The notes under the pieces were generated by a model. The model saw only the letters and a list, made by a program, of their open reading frames with translations. It ran no database searches and was not told the origin of the DNA. 64,000 bases of DNA from Virgibacillus sp. MSJ-26 (lineage in GTDB: Bacteria; Bacillota; Bacilli; Bacillales; Amphibacillaceae), in the NCBI RefSeq assembly GCF_018918075.1, contig NZ_JAHLPW010000005.1, positions 186,001 to 250,000 on the forward strand, given 5' to 3'. The position numbers were made by a program, and so were the translations under genes. Positions 8,405-20,952 of this stretch are shown in pieces. Every line of letters begins with the position of its first letter. Position 1 is the first letter of the stretch.

Positions 8405-11050
8405 TTATTTTACTTTACTATTCTCTTTAACATATTTTCTAGCATAATTTAAGGCATCGTTGATTTTTTCTGGTTGCTTACCACCAGCTTGAGCCATATC
8501 AGGACGACCGCCACCGCCACCACCACAAATGGATGCTGCTTGTTTTATTAATTCGCCAGCATGAAATCCTTTTGCAACAAGATCTTTTGAAACTCCTGCT
8601 GCCAGTTGGACTTTACCATTATTCTCACTTGCTAACAAAATAACACCCGAACTTAACTGTTGTTTCAAATCATCAAGCATCGTCCGTAATTGATTCATAT
8701 CTGGTACGTTCACTTTGTGTGCAAGCACATTAATACCTTCAACATTCTTTGTCTGATTAATAATATTACCCGCCTCTTGATGGGATAATTTATCTTGTAA
8801 TGATTCATTTTCCTTTTGAAGCTGTTTAATACTCTGGAATAATTCTTCAATACGTTCAGGAACAACCTCATCTTTTGTTTTAAGGATCATAGCAGATTTC
8901 TTCAAATAATTTTCTTTCCTATTTAAGTAATCAAAAGCATCTTTGCTTGTAACTGCTTCAATTCTACGAGTTCCTGCTCCAATTCCTGCTTCTGAAGTAA
9001 TTTTAAACAAGCCGATTTGCGATGTATTGACGACATGACAACCACCACAAAGCTCAAGACTGTAATCACCAATTTTGACGACGCGTACAATATCCGAATA
9101 TTTTTCTCCAAATAATGCCATAGCTCCCATTGCTTTTGCATCATCTAGCTTTTTATAATCAATAGCTAAAGGAATCGATTCCCATATTTTCTCATTGACT
9201 ATCTGTTCTATTTCTTCTATTTCCTTATCTTCTATAGCTGCAAAATGTGTAAAATCGAATCTCAAACGGTCTGGTAAAACTAATGAACCTGCTTGGTTAA
9301 CGTGAGTGCCTAGGACGTCTTTTAGTGCTTGGTGTAATAAATGTGTTGCAGTATGGTTTTTCGTGATACCAGTGCGAAATGCTTGGTCAATCGTAGCTTT
9401 TACTTCTTGGCCGATTTCTAGCTGACCTTCGATAACTTTCACCTGGTGAATATTCTGCCCTGTCGGTGATTTCTGGACATTTTCTACGTAAGCCGAGACA
9501 CCGTCAGTATATATCCATCCTTTATCAGCGACCTGTCCTCCACTTTCTGCATAAAACGGCGTTTCTTCTAAAATAACCATGACCTCTTCATCTTTACCTG
9601 CACTCGTTATAAATGCATCATCATTTATTAATTCAACAACTTTAGTCTTTGATTCGTTATTATCATAACCTATGAATTTGCTCTCTACATTTACTTTTGA
9701 GTAAATATCACTTTGAACTTGCATTGAGTCGACTTTTTGTCTTGCGCTCCGAGCTCGGTCACGTTGTTTTTCCATTTCTTTATTAAACCCTAGTTCATCA
9801 ACTGTAAAACCATATTCAGCAACATACTCCTCTGTCAGCTCTTTTGGAAATCCATACGTATCATAGAGACGAAAAACATCTTCACCGGGAAAAATTGTGC
9901 TTCCATTCTTTTTTTCTTTTTGAATAATGGATGATAAAATTTCTAAACCTTCATTTAAAGTTTCATGGAATCGTTCTTCTTCAACTTTAATAATTCGTTC
10001 AATTAATTCATGTTCTTTTAAGACTTCTGGATAAAAGTCTTCCATAATATCTCCTACCGTAGTGACGAGTTTATACATAAATGGTTTTTCTATCCCAATT
10101 TGCTTAGCAAAACGTATAGCTCGTCTGATAAGACGCCGTAACACATAGCCACGTCCTTCGTTGGAAGGTAGTGCCCCGTCACCGATTGAAAAGGCAACAG
10201 TTCTGATATGGTCCGCAATAACTTTGTAAGCAGTGGCTGCTTGTTCGCTATGTCCATACTTGCTTGATGCAAATTCCTCTATTTTATGAATGATAGGTAG
10301 AAATAAGTCAGTCTCAAAGTTAGTCGGTGCATCTTGAATAATAGAAACCATTCGTTCTAAACCCATACCAGTATCAATATTTTTACTTGGAAGCGGTGTA
10401 TACGTATCATCAGGATTATGATTAAACTGTGAGAACACTAAATTCCATATCTCTAAATAACGATCATTTTCTCCACCCGGATAAAGTTCAGGGTCTTTGA
10501 GATCATTTCCGTACTCTTCTCCTCGGTCATAAAATATTTCAGTATTTGGTCCACTTGGCCCTTCTCCTATATCCCAAAAGTTCTCTTCCAAGCGTATGAT
10601 TCTTTCTTTAGGTAATTTTATCTCATTCAACCAAATATCATACGCTTCATCATCTTCTGGATGGACAGTTACAGATAATAAATCAGAATCAAAGCCAATC
10701 CACTTATCACTTGTTAAAAACTCCCATGCCCATTCAATAGCTTCGTTTTTAAAATAATCACCGATAGAAAAGTTACCAAGCATTTCAAAGAAAGTATGGT
10801 GTCTAGCTGTAAAGCCAACATTTTCTATATCATTTGTTCTAATGGCTTTCTGAGCATTAACAATACGAGGATTGTCCGGAATTACTCGACCGTCAAAATA
10901 TTTCTTTAACGTAGCGACACCACTATTAATCCATAAAAGTGTTGGATCATCTTTTGGTACAAGTGGAGCACTCGGCTCTTGACGATGTCCTTTTTCAATA
11001 AAAAAATCTAAAAACATTTGTCTAACCTGAGCAGAAGATAAATTTTTCAT
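8405..11050 (-). CDS. alaS: Alanyl-tRNA synthetase
   Basis: 881 residues, full length. The N-terminal class II catalytic core includes [27 protein letters not shown] and GLERM. The editing domain has [11 protein letters not shown] and the zinc-type motif CGGCH. The C-terminal domain has coiled coil and the glycine-rich [15 protein letters not shown]. It charges tRNA-Ala and hydrolyses Ser/Gly-tRNA-Ala. It is controlled by a T-box leader, but that T-box starts about 0.9 kb upstream because a repeat element separates the two. The ATG has GGAGG upstream. Confidence 0.97.
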   Translation of the reverse strand: MKNLSSAQVRQMFLDFFIEKGHRQEPSAPLVPKDDPTLLWINSGVATLKKYFDGRVIPDNPRIVNAQKAIRTNDIENVGFTARHHTFFEMLGNFSIGDYFKNEAIEWAWEFLTSDKWIGFDSDLLSVTVHPEDDEAYDIWLNEIKLPKERIIRLEENFWDIGEGPSGPNTEIFYDRGEEYGNDLKDPELYPGGENDRYLEIWNLVFSQFNHNPDDTYTPLPSKNIDTGMGLERMVSIIQDAPTNFETDLFLPIIHKIEEFASSKYGHSEQAATAYKVIADHIRTVAFSIGDGALPSNEGRGYVLRRLIRRAIRFAKQIGIEKPFMYKLVTTVGDIMEDFYPEVLKEHELIERIIKVEEERFHETLNEGLEILSSIIQKEKKNGSTIFPGEDVFRLYDTYGFPKELTEEYVAEYGFTVDELGFNKEMEKQRDRARSARQKVDSMQVQSDIYSKVNVESKFIGYDNNESKTKVVELINDDAFITSAGKDEEVMVILEETPFYAESGGQVADKGWIYTDGVSAYVENVQKSPTGQNIHQVKVIEGQLEIGQEVKATIDQAFRTGITKNHTATHLLHQALKDVLGTHVNQAGSLVLPDRLRFDFTHFAAIEDKEIEEIEQIVNEKIWESIPLAIDYKKLDDAKAMGAMALFGEKYSDIVRVVKIGDYSLELCGGCHVVNTSQIGLFKITSEAGIGAGTRRIEAVTSKDAFDYLNRKENYLKKSAMILKTKDEVVPERIEELFQSIKQLQKENESLQDKLSHQEAGNIINQTKNVEGINVLAHKVNVPDMNQLRTMLDDLKQQLSSGVILLASENNGKVQLAAGVSKDLVAKGFHAGELIKQAASICGGGGGGRPDMAQAGGKQPEKINDALNYARKYVKENSKVK

Positions 11051-11207
11051 TATAATTCCTCCATTTATAAGTTAATGATATATGTAAAATGCTTGAATCA
11101 AAGAATTTGTTAAAGTATCTCGAGGCCAAAAGGCTATCAGCGTTATTCTCTCCACCTAAACATTGGCTATTAAGAGAAAGTACAAATAAAGGTCCTATTG
11201 AACATAA

Positions 11208-11680
11208 TTCATATGATGCGACACAGTAGCTTTTTCTTGTTCTGATGATAGTTAAGCTTATTATCATCGCTTCGGCAGAATACTTCGCTTTCCGCGGGCA
11301 CGGCTTCAGCCTCCTCGAGAAGAACACTCTGCGGGGTCTTCAGACTCGTGCTGTTCCCGCAGGAGTCTCAGCATTCCACCTACGCTAGTTAGAGATTTTC
11401 TGATTAATAAAAAGGTTATAATCTATATAATTTCATTTTAAGGAATATGTTTCCCTCAGGAAAGAAAATCACCTTAAGCGGAGGAAAAAACGCGGAGACT
11501 CCTGTGGGAGCTGAGGCCTAGATGAGACCCCGCAGTGCGTAGCACGAGGAGGCTCAACAGCCGCCCACGGAAAGCGTAGCGTTTTTTCCGCAGCGTTCGT
11601 ATTATCGCTTTCTCTAACAGAAGGGAAAAGACTCTTCATTCACACATAATTAGTTGTCACTGTGTCGTAGTTTATATCGA
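11208..11680. repeat. Intergenic inverted-pair hairpin repeat, copy 2 (inside the alaS leader)
   Basis: The left unit (about 11266-11388, minus orientation) has GGCAGAATAC 11274-11283 against GCATTCCACC 11371-11380, partly decayed. The right unit (about 11477-11600, plus orientation) has a perfect 11-bp closing stem GGAAAAAACGC 11483-11493 with GCGTTTTTTCC 11579-11589. The outer ends are inverted-repeat-like, with CACAGT/ACTGTG cores near 11222 and 11660. It lies between the alaS T-box terminator and the alaS gene, so any read-through transcript must contain it. Confidence 0.85.
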
Positions 11681-11724
11681 TGGCGACTAAGGAAACAATA
11701 TAGGTAATATTAATTTGGTTCCAA

Positions 11725-11965
11725 TAAAAAAATCCCCTCTCTGCACGGTTGCAGGGACGAGATTGTTCGCGGTACCACCCTATTTATGAACATACTTATG
11801 TTCATCTCTTGGTCATGTTAACGGTCTGATACCGGCGATGATTAGCCGCACTCCAGTATAGCTTCCATGGCTCTCATTCAGGATTTCTTTCAGCCAGTTG
11901 AAAATCCCTTTCTAAGAAATGGAGTTCCATGTACTCCTTACTATCAACGTTTTGTTCACTATGTT
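11725..11965 (-). promoter_or_regulatory. T-box riboswitch leader of alaS (Ala, specifier GCU)
   Basis: The T-box sequence AGGGTGGTACCGCG is at 11781-11768 (minus strand). It is followed by a GC-rich hairpin and a run of T ending near 11727, the leader terminator. In Stem I an AGTA on the 5' side and GAA on the 3' side flank a CATGG/CCATG helix. The three bases after GAA are GCT, followed by A, at 11862-11860. GCU is an alanine codon, so uncharged tRNA-Ala is the expected ligand and alaS the target, although alaS starts about 0.7 kb downstream of the terminator. Confidence 0.92.
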
Positions 11966-11971
11966 AGCGAT

Positions 11972-12000
11972 AGTATATAAAACTTTTATTTAAATGTCAA
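11972..12000 (-). promoter_or_regulatory. Sigma-A promoter of the alaS T-box leader
   Basis: TTGACA (12000-11995), a 17-nt spacer and TATACT (11977-11972) on the minus strand, immediately upstream of the T-box Stem I. Close to consensus. Confidence 0.85.
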
Positions 12001-12034
12001 TATTCATGTTATAATTCAACTCTCTACCAACAAA

Positions 12035-13105
12035 TTATCCTTTGAATCTTTTAACTGCCACTACCCGGCGAATGATTTCTCGCAAAATCGTTAATAAAGG
12101 AACAGCCAAAATCATACCTATTACACCAGCTAACTTTCCTCCTAATAATAAGACAAAAATAATAGCTATTGGATGTATATCTATACTTTTCCCAACAATG
12201 TATGGTGATATTAAGTTACCTTCAATAAGTTGAATTCCAAACACAGCAATTAACACAAAGATAACCATCTTACCTGATATCGTCAGGGCAATGGCTACAA
12301 CTGGAACTGCTCCAATTATTGGACCAAAGTAAGGAATGATATTCGTTAAGCCCATAATGATAGCCAACAACAGAGAATAATCCATATTTAGTAATTCAAA
12401 AATAAGATAAGCTGCCACACTAACAAACAGGCATACAAGAAGCTGGCCACGAATATAATTTCCCAAACTCACATCAATGCCTCGTACTATCTGTTTTATC
12501 ATGAGTTGATATTTATTTGGTATATATTTTAATCCATATTTTTTAATTTTTTCATAATCCTTTAAGAAATAAAAAACAATGACTGGAAGGACAGTAATAA
12601 AAACTATCATATCAAATATTTTTGTGATGCCACCAATTAGCTTTCCAGTAAGGCTTTCCAATTTTTGTTCAATACCCGTTATCACTTGATCAATCTTGTC
12701 ATGTACAGTTTCAGGTAGGAAAGATGTCGTTTCATACAATTCAAAAATTGCTGACTCATACATTTCAAGTAACTGAGGTAGCTGTTCCTTAAAGTCTCTT
12801 AATTGGATCATAGTAACAGGATAAAGACGATAACTTAAATAGGCGCCACCTCCGAAAAATAACAAATAAATAAGTAAGATAGCTATTCCTTTGGGGATGC
12901 CATAACTATGAATCTTTTCGATAATCGGGTATAGCAAATAAGCAAGAAAGCAGGCAATAACAAACGGTGCTAAAACATGCCATAAAAATGAAAAAAAAGC
13001 TCCATAAAAAGGAAACAGTTTTACAAGTAAAAAAATAAATAGAAATACAATAATTCCTGATATCATCCAATATAAAAACCGGATGTATTTTTTATCTTTA
13101 TACAT
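12035..13105 (-). CDS. AI-2E family transporter (YrrI-like permease)
   Basis: About 356 residues with seven or eight hydrophobic segments: three near the N-terminus (about 10-85), then a soluble stretch (about 95-145) and a C-terminal block with GLTNIIPYFGPIIGAVPV and IHPIAIIFVLLLGGKLAGVIGMILAVPLL. This is the AI-2E/PerM family signature. Members have been linked to export or Na+/H+ exchange; the substrate cannot be told here. B. subtilis yrrI sits at the same place next to alaS. ATG at 13105 is preferred; an upstream TTG at 13120 would overlap the preceding gene. Neither has a strong ribosome binding site. Confidence 0.85.
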   Translation of the reverse strand: MYKDKKYIRFLYWMISGIIVFLFIFLLVKLFPFYGAFFSFLWHVLAPFVIACFLAYLLYPIIEKIHSYGIPKGIAILLIYLLFFGGGAYLSYRLYPVTMIQLRDFKEQLPQLLEMYESAIFELYETTSFLPETVHDKIDQVITGIEQKLESLTGKLIGGITKIFDMIVFITVLPVIVFYFLKDYEKIKKYGLKYIPNKYQLMIKQIVRGIDVSLGNYIRGQLLVCLFVSVAAYLIFELLNMDYSLLLAIIMGLTNIIPYFGPIIGAVPVVAIALTISGKMVIFVLIAVFGIQLIEGNLISPYIVGKSIDIHPIAIIFVLLLGGKLAGVIGMILAVPLLTILREIIRRVVAVKRFKG

Positions 13106-13113
13106 ACAACCGT

Positions 13114-13308
13114 CTACCAATAAGCCTTTCGTTCATCGTCTGTATATAGGTCATCTAATGAGCTTAAGGAACCATCCGATTCTACTTGGTGGATTGTAAC
13201 TTTGTTGTCTATAAAAGTCATCTCTATAAAGCAATGCCAACAATAAAATTGCTCTGTACCTATTTTACCCACATCTATGCTTGCGCAATTCGGACATCTA
13301 ATTAACAT
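13114..13308 (-). CDS. Small zinc-ribbon protein of unknown function
   Basis: 64 residues. Two metal-binding pairs are visible, CPNC at residues 5-8 and CWHC at 23-26, a pattern that would hold one zinc ion. The rest is short and acidic (SLDDLYTDDERKAYW). It lies between recD2 and the AI-2E permease gene, nearly touching the latter. I recognise the fold type only; possible roles in nucleic acid or protein binding are speculation. Confidence 0.75.
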   Translation of the reverse strand: MLIRCPNCASIDVGKIGTEQFYCWHCFIEMTFIDNKVTIHQVESDGSLSSLDDLYTDDERKAYW

Positions 13309-13385
13309 ATAATCTCCCCTATATTCATGTAGCTATTATGTTATTTTTTCCAAATTACACATCTTTATACATGCTGGTTAATTGT

Positions 13386-15716
13386 TCACATGAAATCATA
13401 GGGGGATAATTCTTCATCATCATTGTTTTCTGGCACTACTTCGTCTTGATGAATACTTTTCAATCTCAGCGCTATATTTTCTTTTAATGAGGTGTATCGT
13501 TTATTTGTATCAAGTGTTTCGATTCCTTTTAGAAACGTCTGTTTTTCACCAAAAATAATTAAGGATTGTTTCGCCCGAGTCAGACCTGTATAAAGTAAGT
13601 TTTTCCGCAACATACGGTGATATGCTGAGAATATAGGCATGATAATAATCGGGAACTCACTTCCTTGCGATTTGTGTATCGAAATACAATAGGCATGCAT
13701 AATATTCACATAATCTTTTCGTTCGTAGACAATTTCTTTTTCTTCAAAGGCGACTACAAGCTGTTCGACGTTTTCTTTGTTCTCATCTTTAGTAAATATA
13801 GCAACAACTTCACCAATATCACCATTAAAAATATTATCTTCAGGTTGATTTACAAGTTGGATGACTTTGTCACCAACTCTAAAGTAAGTGTCATTATTAA
13901 AGACAACCTCCCTCTTTTGCCTTGATTTTGGATTGACTAGTTGTTGCAATGCTTGATTAATAGCATTAATCCCCACTGTACTGCGATACATAGGCGCTAA
14001 AACTTGTATGTTTTTTAAATCAATCCCCTTCTTCTCAGCACTGCTTAAAACTTTAGTTAATACATCTATAATATGGTGCTCCCGACATGATATAAAACTA
14101 AAATCTTTATCATTAGTTAATGATTCTATATTGCATTCATTATTTTTGATTTCATGAGCAAGTTGGATGATTTTTGAACCTTCTTTTTGGCGATAGACTT
14201 CATGAAGACTGACACAGGGAATAGTGTTTGTTTCCAATAAATCAGAGAGCACTTGACCAGGACCAACAGATGGCAACTGATCTTCATCTCCTACAAGTAA
14301 TATTTGTATATCATTCGGCAACGCCTTAAATAAATGATTTGCTAGCCAAATATCAACCATCGAAAACTCATCAACGATAAGGAACCGTCCTGACAATTGA
14401 TTTTCTTCATCTTTATCAAAACCATTATTTCCATTCCAGCCAAGTAGTCTGTGTATTGTAACAGCTGGAAGTCCCGTTGATTCGGTTAATCTTTTGGCTG
14501 CTCTACCAGTAGGCGCCGTCAGGATAAAAGGATATTCTGATTTGTCATCATAATCCTCAGGGTCCATCGATACATCGTGGAAACTCGAGTATGCTTTCAA
14601 AATCCCTTTAATAACTGTTGTTTTACCTGTCCCTGGCCCACCTGTTAGAATCATCACTTTGGAATGTAAAGACTGATTAATAGCATTAAACTGCTCTTTA
14701 CCATAATTTAATATCTCAGTCTCTTCAATCTCTCCAATAATTTTCATGAGTTCAGCTAAAGGGATTTCCACATCAGTTGGACTTTCCAATATCCGGTTTA
14801 AGTGAGATGCAAATCCATCCTCAGCGTAATACAGTGATGGTAAGTATAGACGACCTTCCTGTAGAATAACCGATTTGCTTGAATTTAAATCTTTAATCAC
14901 ATTAGAGATATCGTCACTGCTTATCATGGTATCCGGATGATATAATAGTTGACTGACCTTTTGCATGCATTGGTCGACGGGTAAATATACATGACCTTGC
15001 TGAATGCTTTTTTCAAGGATGTAAATGCAGCCCGCACCAATTCGATTTGGATGTGACAATGATAATCCGTTTTTTCTAGCAATGTGATCAGCCGTTTGAA
15101 ATCCAAACCCTTCAATATCAAATACAAATTTATAAGGATCTTCATTCAATAACTCAATCGTATCTTCTTTATATTCTTGATAAATTTTTTGGGCCATTTT
15201 CAGACCGATATCATATTTCGCAAGATAAACAACCACATGTTCAAACCCTTGATTTTCTTTTAATGCTTTCGTTAAGGCGTCCGCTGTATCTTTTTTTAAA
15301 CCTTTTACGTTTGATAATACACCTGGATCATTAATAATTTGAGAAATAGCAGTTTCACCTAATTGATCTATAATTCTTTCGGCGGTTTTTTTACCAACAC
15401 CATAAAATAAATCGCTGGATAAATAGGCGACTAAGCCTTCTTTTGTATCAGGTATGTATGTTTGATAAGCCTGAACAGCAAACTGCATCCCGAATTTAAC
15501 ATGGTTTTCAAATTGTCCATAAAATAGATAGGTAGTAGTTTCTTGCAAATTAGAAAAATAACCTTTAATAACTATTTCTTTTTCCTTAAAGGCTGTATTC
15601 GTCTCATCAATTTTTATCTTTGCAATTGAAAAATGTTCCTGTTCATTACGAAAAATAGTGTGTAAAAGTTGTCCTTTAAAATACTCTTTTTCGTTTTCTT
15701 GGCTTATTTCAACCAT
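13386..15716 (-). CDS. recD2: RecD2-type ATP-dependent DNA helicase (YrrC)
   Basis: 776 residues. The N-terminal part has an OB-like region and helix-hairpin-helix motifs (LFYGVGKKTAERIIDQLG, DIEGFGFQTADHIARKNG). The SF1B helicase core then has Walker A TGGPGTGKTT near residue 360, DEFSMVD near 445, and the C-terminal HKSQGSEFP and LLYTGLTRAKQSLI motifs. RecD2 proteins act without RecBC in 5'-3' unwinding and replication-fork or mismatch-associated repair. The TPR gene follows upstream by 12 bp, as in B. subtilis yrrB-yrrC. Confidence 0.95.
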   Translation of the reverse strand: MVEISQENEKEYFKGQLLHTIFRNEQEHFSIAKIKIDETNTAFKEKEIVIKGYFSNLQETTTYLFYGQFENHVKFGMQFAVQAYQTYIPDTKEGLVAYLSSDLFYGVGKKTAERIIDQLGETAISQIINDPGVLSNVKGLKKDTADALTKALKENQGFEHVVVYLAKYDIGLKMAQKIYQEYKEDTIELLNEDPYKFVFDIEGFGFQTADHIARKNGLSLSHPNRIGAGCIYILEKSIQQGHVYLPVDQCMQKVSQLLYHPDTMISSDDISNVIKDLNSSKSVILQEGRLYLPSLYYAEDGFASHLNRILESPTDVEIPLAELMKIIGEIEETEILNYGKEQFNAINQSLHSKVMILTGGPGTGKTTVIKGILKAYSSFHDVSMDPEDYDDKSEYPFILTAPTGRAAKRLTESTGLPAVTIHRLLGWNGNNGFDKDEENQLSGRFLIVDEFSMVDIWLANHLFKALPNDIQILLVGDEDQLPSVGPGQVLSDLLETNTIPCVSLHEVYRQKEGSKIIQLAHEIKNNECNIESLTNDKDFSFISCREHHIIDVLTKVLSSAEKKGIDLKNIQVLAPMYRSTVGINAINQALQQLVNPKSRQKREVVFNNDTYFRVGDKVIQLVNQPEDNIFNGDIGEVVAIFTKDENKENVEQLVVAFEEKEIVYERKDYVNIMHAYCISIHKSQGSEFPIIIMPIFSAYHRMLRKNLLYTGLTRAKQSLIIFGEKQTFLKGIETLDTNKRYTSLKENIALRLKSIHQDEVVPENNDDEELSPYDFM

Positions 15717-15728
15717 GGTAAAACCTCT

Positions 15729-16388
15729 CTATTCTTCCAATGCTTCTAATACTGTCTTCTTTCCGTTGGCTGCTAGGATATGATCTGGCTGTGCTGAAAG
15801 AGCTCGTTCAAAGTGATTGAGTCCCTCTTCTGTATTTTCATTAAATAATGCGATAACTCCTAAATTATAATGAGCATCTGCATGATGTTCGTCAGATAGT
15901 AAAATCTTTTCAAAAATTTCTTTTGCTTCATTTATGTAATTTGTCTGAGCCAATGTTAAACCGTATTGAAATAATGCTTCTAGATCATTTGGATTAAGCT
16001 CTGTTGCTCGCAGTAAATAAGGCAGCGCTAATAAATCTTGTTCAAGCATTCTAAATGACATGCCGAGCATATAGTAAACGTCACCATCTTCCAAACCTAG
16101 ATCAATTGACTGTTGATAATTTCTCTGTGCTTTATCATAAGATTCTTTTTCATAATAAATATTCCCGAGTCCATAATAGGCCGTGGCCGTCTTATCATTA
16201 ATCTCAATAGCTTTCTTGAAAAATCTCTCAGCCCGAACCTTATCGCTCATATGTAACAATAAATTTCCAAAATTAACATAACCTAAGGGATCAGATGGAT
16301 TATTTGTAATCGCTTCGTTAAGGAGTTCTGTTGCTTTTTCAAAATTTTGCTCTTGGATATATTTGATTGCTAATTGATTATTGTCCAT
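15729..16388 (-). CDS. yrrB: Tetratricopeptide repeat protein (YrrB)
   Basis: About 219 residues made almost entirely of TPR helix pairs, at least five, with repeats such as ATAYYGLGNIYYEKESYDKA, DGDVYYMLGMSFRMLEQD and HADAHYNLGVIALFNENTEE. It is a protein-protein interaction scaffold; B. subtilis YrrB has no firm role. ATG at 16388 follows GGAGAGG. Position between mnmA and recD2 is conserved. Confidence 0.9.
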   Translation of the reverse strand: MDNNQLAIKYIQEQNFEKATELLNEAITNNPSDPLGYVNFGNLLLHMSDKVRAERFFKKAIEINDKTATAYYGLGNIYYEKESYDKAQRNYQQSIDLGLEDGDVYYMLGMSFRMLEQDLLALPYLLRATELNPNDLEALFQYGLTLAQTNYINEAKEIFEKILLSDEHHADAHYNLGVIALFNENTEEGLNHFERALSAQPDHILAANGKKTVLEALEE

Positions 16389-16415
16389 TTTACCTCTCCT
16401 ATAACTTAATATAGC

Positions 16416-16479
16416 AATGAGGTCAGAATAAGACGCCAAAATATTTTATGGCTTTCTTCTCTATAATTCTAACCTCATT
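16416..16479 (-). other. Long-range hairpin between mnmA and yrrB
   Basis: AATGAGGTCAGAAT (16416-16429) pairs with ATTCTAACCTCATT (16466-16479), 13 of 14 positions, enclosing 36 nt. It fills the space between the mnmA stop and the yrrB ribosome binding site. There is no T run after it on the minus strand, so it is not a classical terminator; it may be an mRNA stability or processing structure. Confidence 0.5.
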
Positions 16480-16493
16480 ATCTATATATTAAT

Positions 16494-18769
<2,276 letters not shown>

Positions 18770-18816
18770 TTGAACCTATCCTTCCTAATCTATTGATGTG
18801 TCTTATGATTTAACTT

Positions 18817-19236
18817 TTATATATAAAACATGTATGATTCTTGTTTCTGTTTATCATCATATTGTGTAAGGTCTGTTAAGGTTGTCGTATCAAGTACGTC
18901 TTTGACAGCATCTCTAATACGCATCCATAGTGCTTGCTTAGCAGGCTCCTCATCTTCAATTCCTTCAACAGGTGTAATGGGTCCCTCTAAAACTCTAATT
19001 ATATCGCCTGCTGTAATTTGGCTTGGTTCTTTCGGGAGCTTATAGCCTCCATAAGCACCTCTAACACTTGTAATAAGTCCCGCATTTCTTAATGGTGTAG
19101 CAAGCTGCTCTAAATAATGTTCTGATAAATTATTATCTTGAGCAATTGTTTTTAATGGTGTGGGTCCTTCGCCGTATTTTCGAGCCAATTCAATCATAAT
19201 CGTCAACCCGTAACGTCCTTTTGTAGATATTTTCAA
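18817..19236 (-). CDS. cymR: Rrf2-family cysteine metabolism repressor CymR
   Basis: 139 residues with an N-terminal winged helix (MKISTKGRYGLTIMIELA, LSEHYLEQLATPLRNAGLITSVRGAYGGYKL). It contains no cysteine at all, so it cannot bind an Fe-S cluster like IscR. This fits CymR, which senses cysteine availability through a complex with CysK (known in B. subtilis and Staphylococcus). The TTG start at 19236 has AGAGGTG 7 nt upstream. It heads the cymR-desulfurase-mnmA cluster and is divergent from rarA. Confidence 0.93.
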   Translation of the reverse strand: MKISTKGRYGLTIMIELARKYGEGPTPLKTIAQDNNLSEHYLEQLATPLRNAGLITSVRGAYGGYKLPKEPSQITAGDIIRVLEGPITPVEGIEDEEPAKQALWMRIRDAVKDVLDTTTLTDLTQYDDKQKQESYMFYI

Positions 19237-19298
19237 TTAAGAACACCTCTATTTTCAAGTCAACTGCTTATAAATCTGTGATAAGAGTCAAAAATATA

Positions 19299-19325
19299 AT
19301 AATAACATATAATACATGTTATTAT
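19299..19325. promoter_or_regulatory. AT-rich dyad in the cymR/rarA divergent region
   Basis: Perfect 10-bp inverted repeat, ATAATAACAT reading to ATGTTATTAT around a 7-nt spacer, 63 bp upstream of the cymR start. It could be an operator or simply an AT-rich promoter palindrome. It does not resemble the CymR site I know from B. subtilis. Confidence 0.4.
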
Positions 19326-19473
19326 ATCATGAATAGAGTACACCTTGCATTTTATGCAGTCTCATTCTACGCTTAAAAGAAAGACACAAATAATTAATTA
19401 GAATTCACCAGCATGACTTTCTTATTAATTAGTCTATTAAACTACAAAAAATTTAACTAAAGGGATGAAATAC

Positions 19474-20757
19474 ATGGAACAAAAACCACTTGCTTTCCGC
19501 ATGAGACCTAAACACATAGATGAAATAATTGGTCAAGAACACCTAGTCAGCGAGGGTAAAATTTTAAGTAGAATGGTAAAAGCCAATCGTTTAGCCTCTA
19601 TGATACTGTTTGGTCCACCAGGAACCGGCAAAACCTCTCTCGCTGTAGCACTAGCTGAAACATTAAACTTAAAAGTGAAAATGTTAAATGCAGTAGTGGA
19701 TAGAAAAAAAGATATGGAGATTGTCGTTGAAGAAGCCAAACTGACAGGGCGAGTAGTTCTTATTCTCGATGAAGTTCATCGTCTAGATAAAGCAAAACAA
19801 GATTTCTTATTGCCGCATTTAGAAAGTAATTTAATAACAATGATCGGTTGTACAACAAGTAATCCCTATCACTCCATTAATCCAGCAATCCGTAGCAGAT
19901 GTCATTTATTTGAACTGCATGTTTTACAACCGAAAAACATTAAAGTAGCCATCAAACATGCTCTTGAAGATAGAGACGATGGCTTAGGGCAAAGAAATAT
20001 AGAAATTACAGAAGATGCTTTAGATCATTTTGCTTTAAGCTCTAATGGTGACATGCGTTCCGCCTTAAACGGCCTTGAATTAGCCGCATTTTCTACACCA
20101 GAAAACAATGATGGTCTTATCGTCATTGATTTGCAAACCGCTGAAGAGTGTATGCAAAAGAAAAATTTCTCACATGACAAAGATGGTGATGCCCACTACG
20201 ATGTTCTATCAGCATTTCAAAAATCAATCCGCGGAAGTGATGTCGATGCTGCACTTCATTACCTAGGTCGCCTTATTGAAGCAGGCGATTTAGATAGTAT
20301 TGCAAGGAGGATGATTGTCACAGCTTATGAAGATATCGGAGTAGCAAATCCACAAGCAGGTCCTAGAGCACTAGCCGCAGTTGAAGCAGCAGAACGAGTC
20401 GGATTTCCAGAAGCAAGAATACCACTTGCTGTAGCCATAGTGGAATTATGCTTATCTCCAAAATCAAATACAGCTTATAAAGGGCTAGATGCTGCACTTC
20501 AAGATATTCGTTCTAACCATACAGGTGATATACCGAACCACTTAAAGGACTCACACTATAAAGGTGCAAAGTCCCTACAAAGAGGGCTAGATTATAAGTA
20601 TCCCCATAATTACGAAAACAGTTGGATAAGCCAACAATACTTACCTGATGCTATTAAAAACAAACAATACTATTTCCCTAAAAATAGTAGTAAATTTGAA
20701 CAAGCGATGAAAAAAGTCAATGATAAAATTAATCAAGATAAAAATAAACAGCGATAA
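19474..20757 (+). CDS. rarA: Replication-associated recombination protein RarA (MgsA)
   Basis: AAA+ ATPase related to clamp loaders that acts at stalled replication forks. About 427 residues: IIGQEHLV near residue 17, Walker A FGPPGTGKTSLA near 46-57, Walker B ILDEVHR, sensor 1 GCTTSNP, and the C-terminal MgsA tetramerisation region (ARRMIVTAYEDIGVANPQA, LPDAIKNKQYYFP). ATG at 19474 is 9 nt after AAAGGG; an ATG at 19465 abuts that site. Divergent from cymR, as in B. subtilis yrvN. Confidence 0.96.
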   Translation: MEQKPLAFRMRPKHIDEIIGQEHLVSEGKILSRMVKANRLASMILFGPPGTGKTSLAVALAETLNLKVKMLNAVVDRKKDMEIVVEEAKLTGRVVLILDEVHRLDKAKQDFLLPHLESNLITMIGCTTSNPYHSINPAIRSRCHLFELHVLQPKNIKVAIKHALEDRDDGLGQRNIEITEDALDHFALSSNGDMRSALNGLELAAFSTPENNDGLIVIDLQTAEECMQKKNFSHDKDGDAHYDVLSAFQKSIRGSDVDAALHYLGRLIEAGDLDSIARRMIVTAYEDIGVANPQAGPRALAAVEAAERVGFPEARIPLAVAIVELCLSPKSNTAYKGLDAALQDIRSNHTGDIPNHLKDSHYKGAKSLQRGLDYKYPHNYENSWISQQYLPDAIKNKQYYFPKNSSKFEQAMKKVNDKINQDKNKQR

Positions 20758-20952
20758 TACAGGTATAATTTCTTTTCCAAGTGGTCAAACTAAATTCTAG
20801 ACAATACTTTTTTTATGTCGTTTAGTATTCTATTTAAATAATACTTAATCGAATGTTAAAAGAAATCGCAAAAAAACTTAGCACTAAACTAACTGCGATA
20901 AAATCTAGTGATGAAGTTATCACAGTTCTTATTGGAAAAGGAGATGAAGAAA

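Noticed and set aside
11022-11327. Open frame upstream of alaS on the minus strand
   Set aside because: Overlaps the alaS start and the repeat; no ribosome binding site or family resemblance.
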